Assembly: GCA_003554665.1 (NCBI GenBank)
Contig: PWGY01000156.1
Location: forward strand, 1 to 8,072
Direction: 5' to 3'
DNA from: Bacteroidales bacterium
GTDB lineage: Bacteria > Bacteroidota > Bacteroidia > Bacteroidales > UBA7960
DNA length: 8,072 bases
Positions 6,860 to 8,072 of this stretch are shown here, piece after piece. How positions within the stretch are numbered: position 1 is the stretch's first letter; every line of letters starts with the position of its first letter. The notes below the pieces were generated by a model. That model saw only the letters and a program-made list of their open reading frames with translations, was not told where the DNA came from and searched no databases. Position numbers and translations under genes: made by a program.

Positions 6860-7495
6860 ATGGACTTAAGTAAAATTTCTCAGACCTTAATTACAGGTAA
6901 ATCAGACGAGTTGAAACAATTGATTGAAGATGCAGTAAACAGTGACGTGAAACCGGTGGATGTCCTGAATCAGGGCCTGTTGCCCGGCATGGACGCTGTG
7001 GGACAAAAATGGAAAGCCGGAGAGATGTTCATGCCGGAAGTGCTCCGCAGTGCCAAAGCCATGAGCAAATCCATGGACTATCTGCGCCCGATGCTTAAAG
7101 AAGATGAATTGGGCAATGCAGGAACAATGGTTATCGGCACAGTGGCAGGTGACCTGCACGACATCGGCAAGGACCTTGCGGCCATGATGTTTGAAGGAGC
7201 CGGTTATAAAGTCGTCAATATTGGCATCGACCAATCCAATGAGAGTTTTGTAAACGCGGTGAAGGAACATAAACCCAGCGTATTGGGAATGTCGGCTTTG
7301 CTTACCACCACCATGCCACGTATGGGTGAAGTGATTAACTCACTCAAGGAAGCCGGAATCCGTGACCAGGTTACAGTAATTATCGGCGGGGCACCTGTTA
7401 CCGAAGAATTCGCCAATGAAATAGGTGCTGACCTTTATGCCCCCAATGCCGGTTCGGCTGTTGAAATCACCAACGAATACCTGCAGCAGAACTGA
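6860..7495 (+). CDS. Free-standing corrinoid protein of the MttC/MtbC (methyltransferase cognate) family
   Basis: This 211-residue soluble protein carries the methyl group on a bound corrinoid between a substrate-specific methyltransferase and an acceptor methyltransferase. Residues about 1-85 form the helical cap (QGLLPGMDAVGQKWKAGEMF, then MPEVLRSAKAMSKSMDYL). Residues about 88-211 form the Rossmann-like B12 domain with GDLHDIGKD, where His100 is the expected lower cobalt ligand, GMSALLTTT (143-151) and IIGGAPV (174-180). The length matches MttC/MtbC/MtgC-type proteins (about 205-220). It is not a MetH fragment: the cap and B12 domains make a complete protein with its own start and tandem TGA-TAA stops. 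The partial MttB homologue downstream is its likely partner. It has its own promoter at 6541-6570 and a long leader. No Shine-Dalgarno is seen. The substrate cannot be read from this protein, so no specific symbol is given. Confidence 0.93.
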   Translation: MDLSKISQTLITGKSDELKQLIEDAVNSDVKPVDVLNQGLLPGMDAVGQKWKAGEMFMPEVLRSAKAMSKSMDYLRPMLKEDELGNAGTMVIGTVAGDLHDIGKDLAAMMFEGAGYKVVNIGIDQSNESFVNAVKEHKPSVLGMSALLTTTMPRMGEVINSLKEAGIRDQVTVIIGGAPVTEEFANEIGADLYAPNAGSAVEITNEYLQQN

Positions 7496-7559
7496 TAAGT
7501 TTTCATGGCTGCGGTTACTTCAGGTTTTGTTGCGGTAGCTGTCGCGAAAAAGTTACGTT

Positions 7560-7599
7560 AATTACCTTTTCCGGGGAATTTCGGACCCCCGGGGTAATT
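7560..7599 (+). promoter_or_regulatory. Strong intercistronic hairpin between the corrinoid gene and the MttB homologue
   Basis: AATTACC (7560-7566) pairs with GGTAATT (7593-7599), and CCGGGG (7571-7576) pairs with CCCCGG (7587-7592). The two helices are separated only by a four-T bulge on the left side, with a 10-base loop. No T run follows directly, and I found no new promoter before 7643. It is therefore more likely an RNA-stabilising or processing element, or a partial terminator that lowers the downstream gene, than a full stop. Confidence 0.45.
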
Positions 7600-7642
7600 G
7601 TACTTTATGTAAACTGAATTGTAACATTACAAACATATAAAT

Positions 7643-8072
7643 ATGAAAATTAATCAGATAATAAACCGTTCCACGAAATTCAGGGTGCTTTCAGAGGATC
7701 AGATTGAAAGGATTTATTTTGCAGCCCTGGAAGTTTTGGAAAGGACCGGCGGAATGATCTACCACGATGAGGCACTTGAGCTCTTTCGTGACAGTCATGC
7801 GGTGGTTAAGGGCAACCATGTCCGCGTTCCCCCTTATATGGTGGAAGAAGCCCTGAACTTTTACCCGCGAAAAATCACTTTAAAGGGAAGAAACAAACAA
7901 CGTTCACTTCACATCCAGAAAAATACGGTTGCTTACGGCACAGGCTCCGACCTTCCTTTTACCTATGACAGAGAAACAGGCGAAAGGCGCCGGACAACCT
8001 ACCGTGATGTCAGCAATGCCGCCCGCCTGGTTGATGCATTATCCCATTATGACTTTTTTATGTCGCACGGTA
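7643..8072 (+). CDS. MttB-superfamily (trimethylamine/quaternary-amine) methyltransferase, N-terminal part, runs off the right edge
   Basis: The frame is open from the ATG at 7643 to the end of the window (143 codons of about 470-500 expected). MttB-superfamily enzymes demethylate trimethylamine (pyrrolysine-containing true MttB) or, in non-pyrrolysine homologues, betaines such as glycine betaine, proline betaine or carnitine, passing the methyl to a cognate corrinoid protein. The sequence fits the family N-terminus: LSEDQIERIYFAALEVLERT (16-35), VRVPPYMVEEAL (60-71), then AYGTGSDLPFTYDRETGERR (97-116) and the region around DVSNAARLVDAL (122-133) and FFMSHG. The residue decisive for the pyrrolysine question lies near position 330 and is off the window. 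It is 147 bases behind the corrinoid gene with no new promoter, so the two are probably one transcript. The superfamily is confident; the substrate is unknown. Confidence 0.88.
   Translation, partial: MKINQIINRSTKFRVLSEDQIERIYFAALEVLERTGGMIYHDEALELFRDSHAVVKGNHVRVPPYMVEEALNFYPRKITLKGRNKQRSLHIQKNTVAYGTGSDLPFTYDRETGERRRTTYRDVSNAARLVDALSHYDFFMSHG

Overview
The window looks like a piece of a Bacteroidota chromosome, most likely class Bacteroidia. Three things point there: the promoter-like sites fit the Bacteroidota pattern (TTG or TTTG, 19-20 bases, TAnnTTTG); most starts lack a Shine-Dalgarno sequence and sit behind A/T-rich leaders; and the proteins read as ordinary members of their families with moderate GC. 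The species cannot be named from the sequence alone.

Layout. Bases 1-441 (minus) hold the N-terminal end of an exported S9-type (dipeptidyl-peptidase IV-like) peptidase that runs off the left edge. A divergent intergenic region (442-800) carries a promoter candidate for each side. A 101-residue three-helix membrane protein (801-1106) follows, with a canonical promoter and a strong Shine-Dalgarno, and is closed by a strong hairpin terminator (1217-1259). About 600 bases without a convincing gene come next; the second half reads as a long, foldable leader. Then come metH (1863-5522), a full four-module cobalamin-dependent methionine synthase, and metF (5549-6472), methylenetetrahydrofolate reductase, 26 bases apart and clearly an operon. 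A 387-base gap with its own promoter and a hairpin-rich leader precedes a free-standing corrinoid protein of the MttC/MtbC type (6860-7495). After 147 bases with a strong hairpin, the start of an MttB-superfamily methyltransferase (7643 to the right edge) closes the window.

How the genes fit. MttB-type enzymes take a methyl group from a methylated amine or quaternary ammonium compound and place it on the cobalt of an MttC-type corrinoid protein. Elsewhere a second methyltransferase moves it to tetrahydrofolate or coenzyme M. MetF interconverts methyl- and methylene-tetrahydrofolate, and MetH passes the methyl of methyl-tetrahydrofolate through its own corrinoid to homocysteine. The cluster therefore suggests that methyl groups from a small methylated nitrogen compound enter the folate pool and methionine. 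No second-step methyltransferase or corrinoid activase is visible here, and the methyl donor cannot be read from the 143 residues of the MttB homologue. The most unusual non-coding observation is that both corrinoid transcription units seem to have leaders of about 280-350 bases with several nested stems that I cannot assign to a known riboswitch class.
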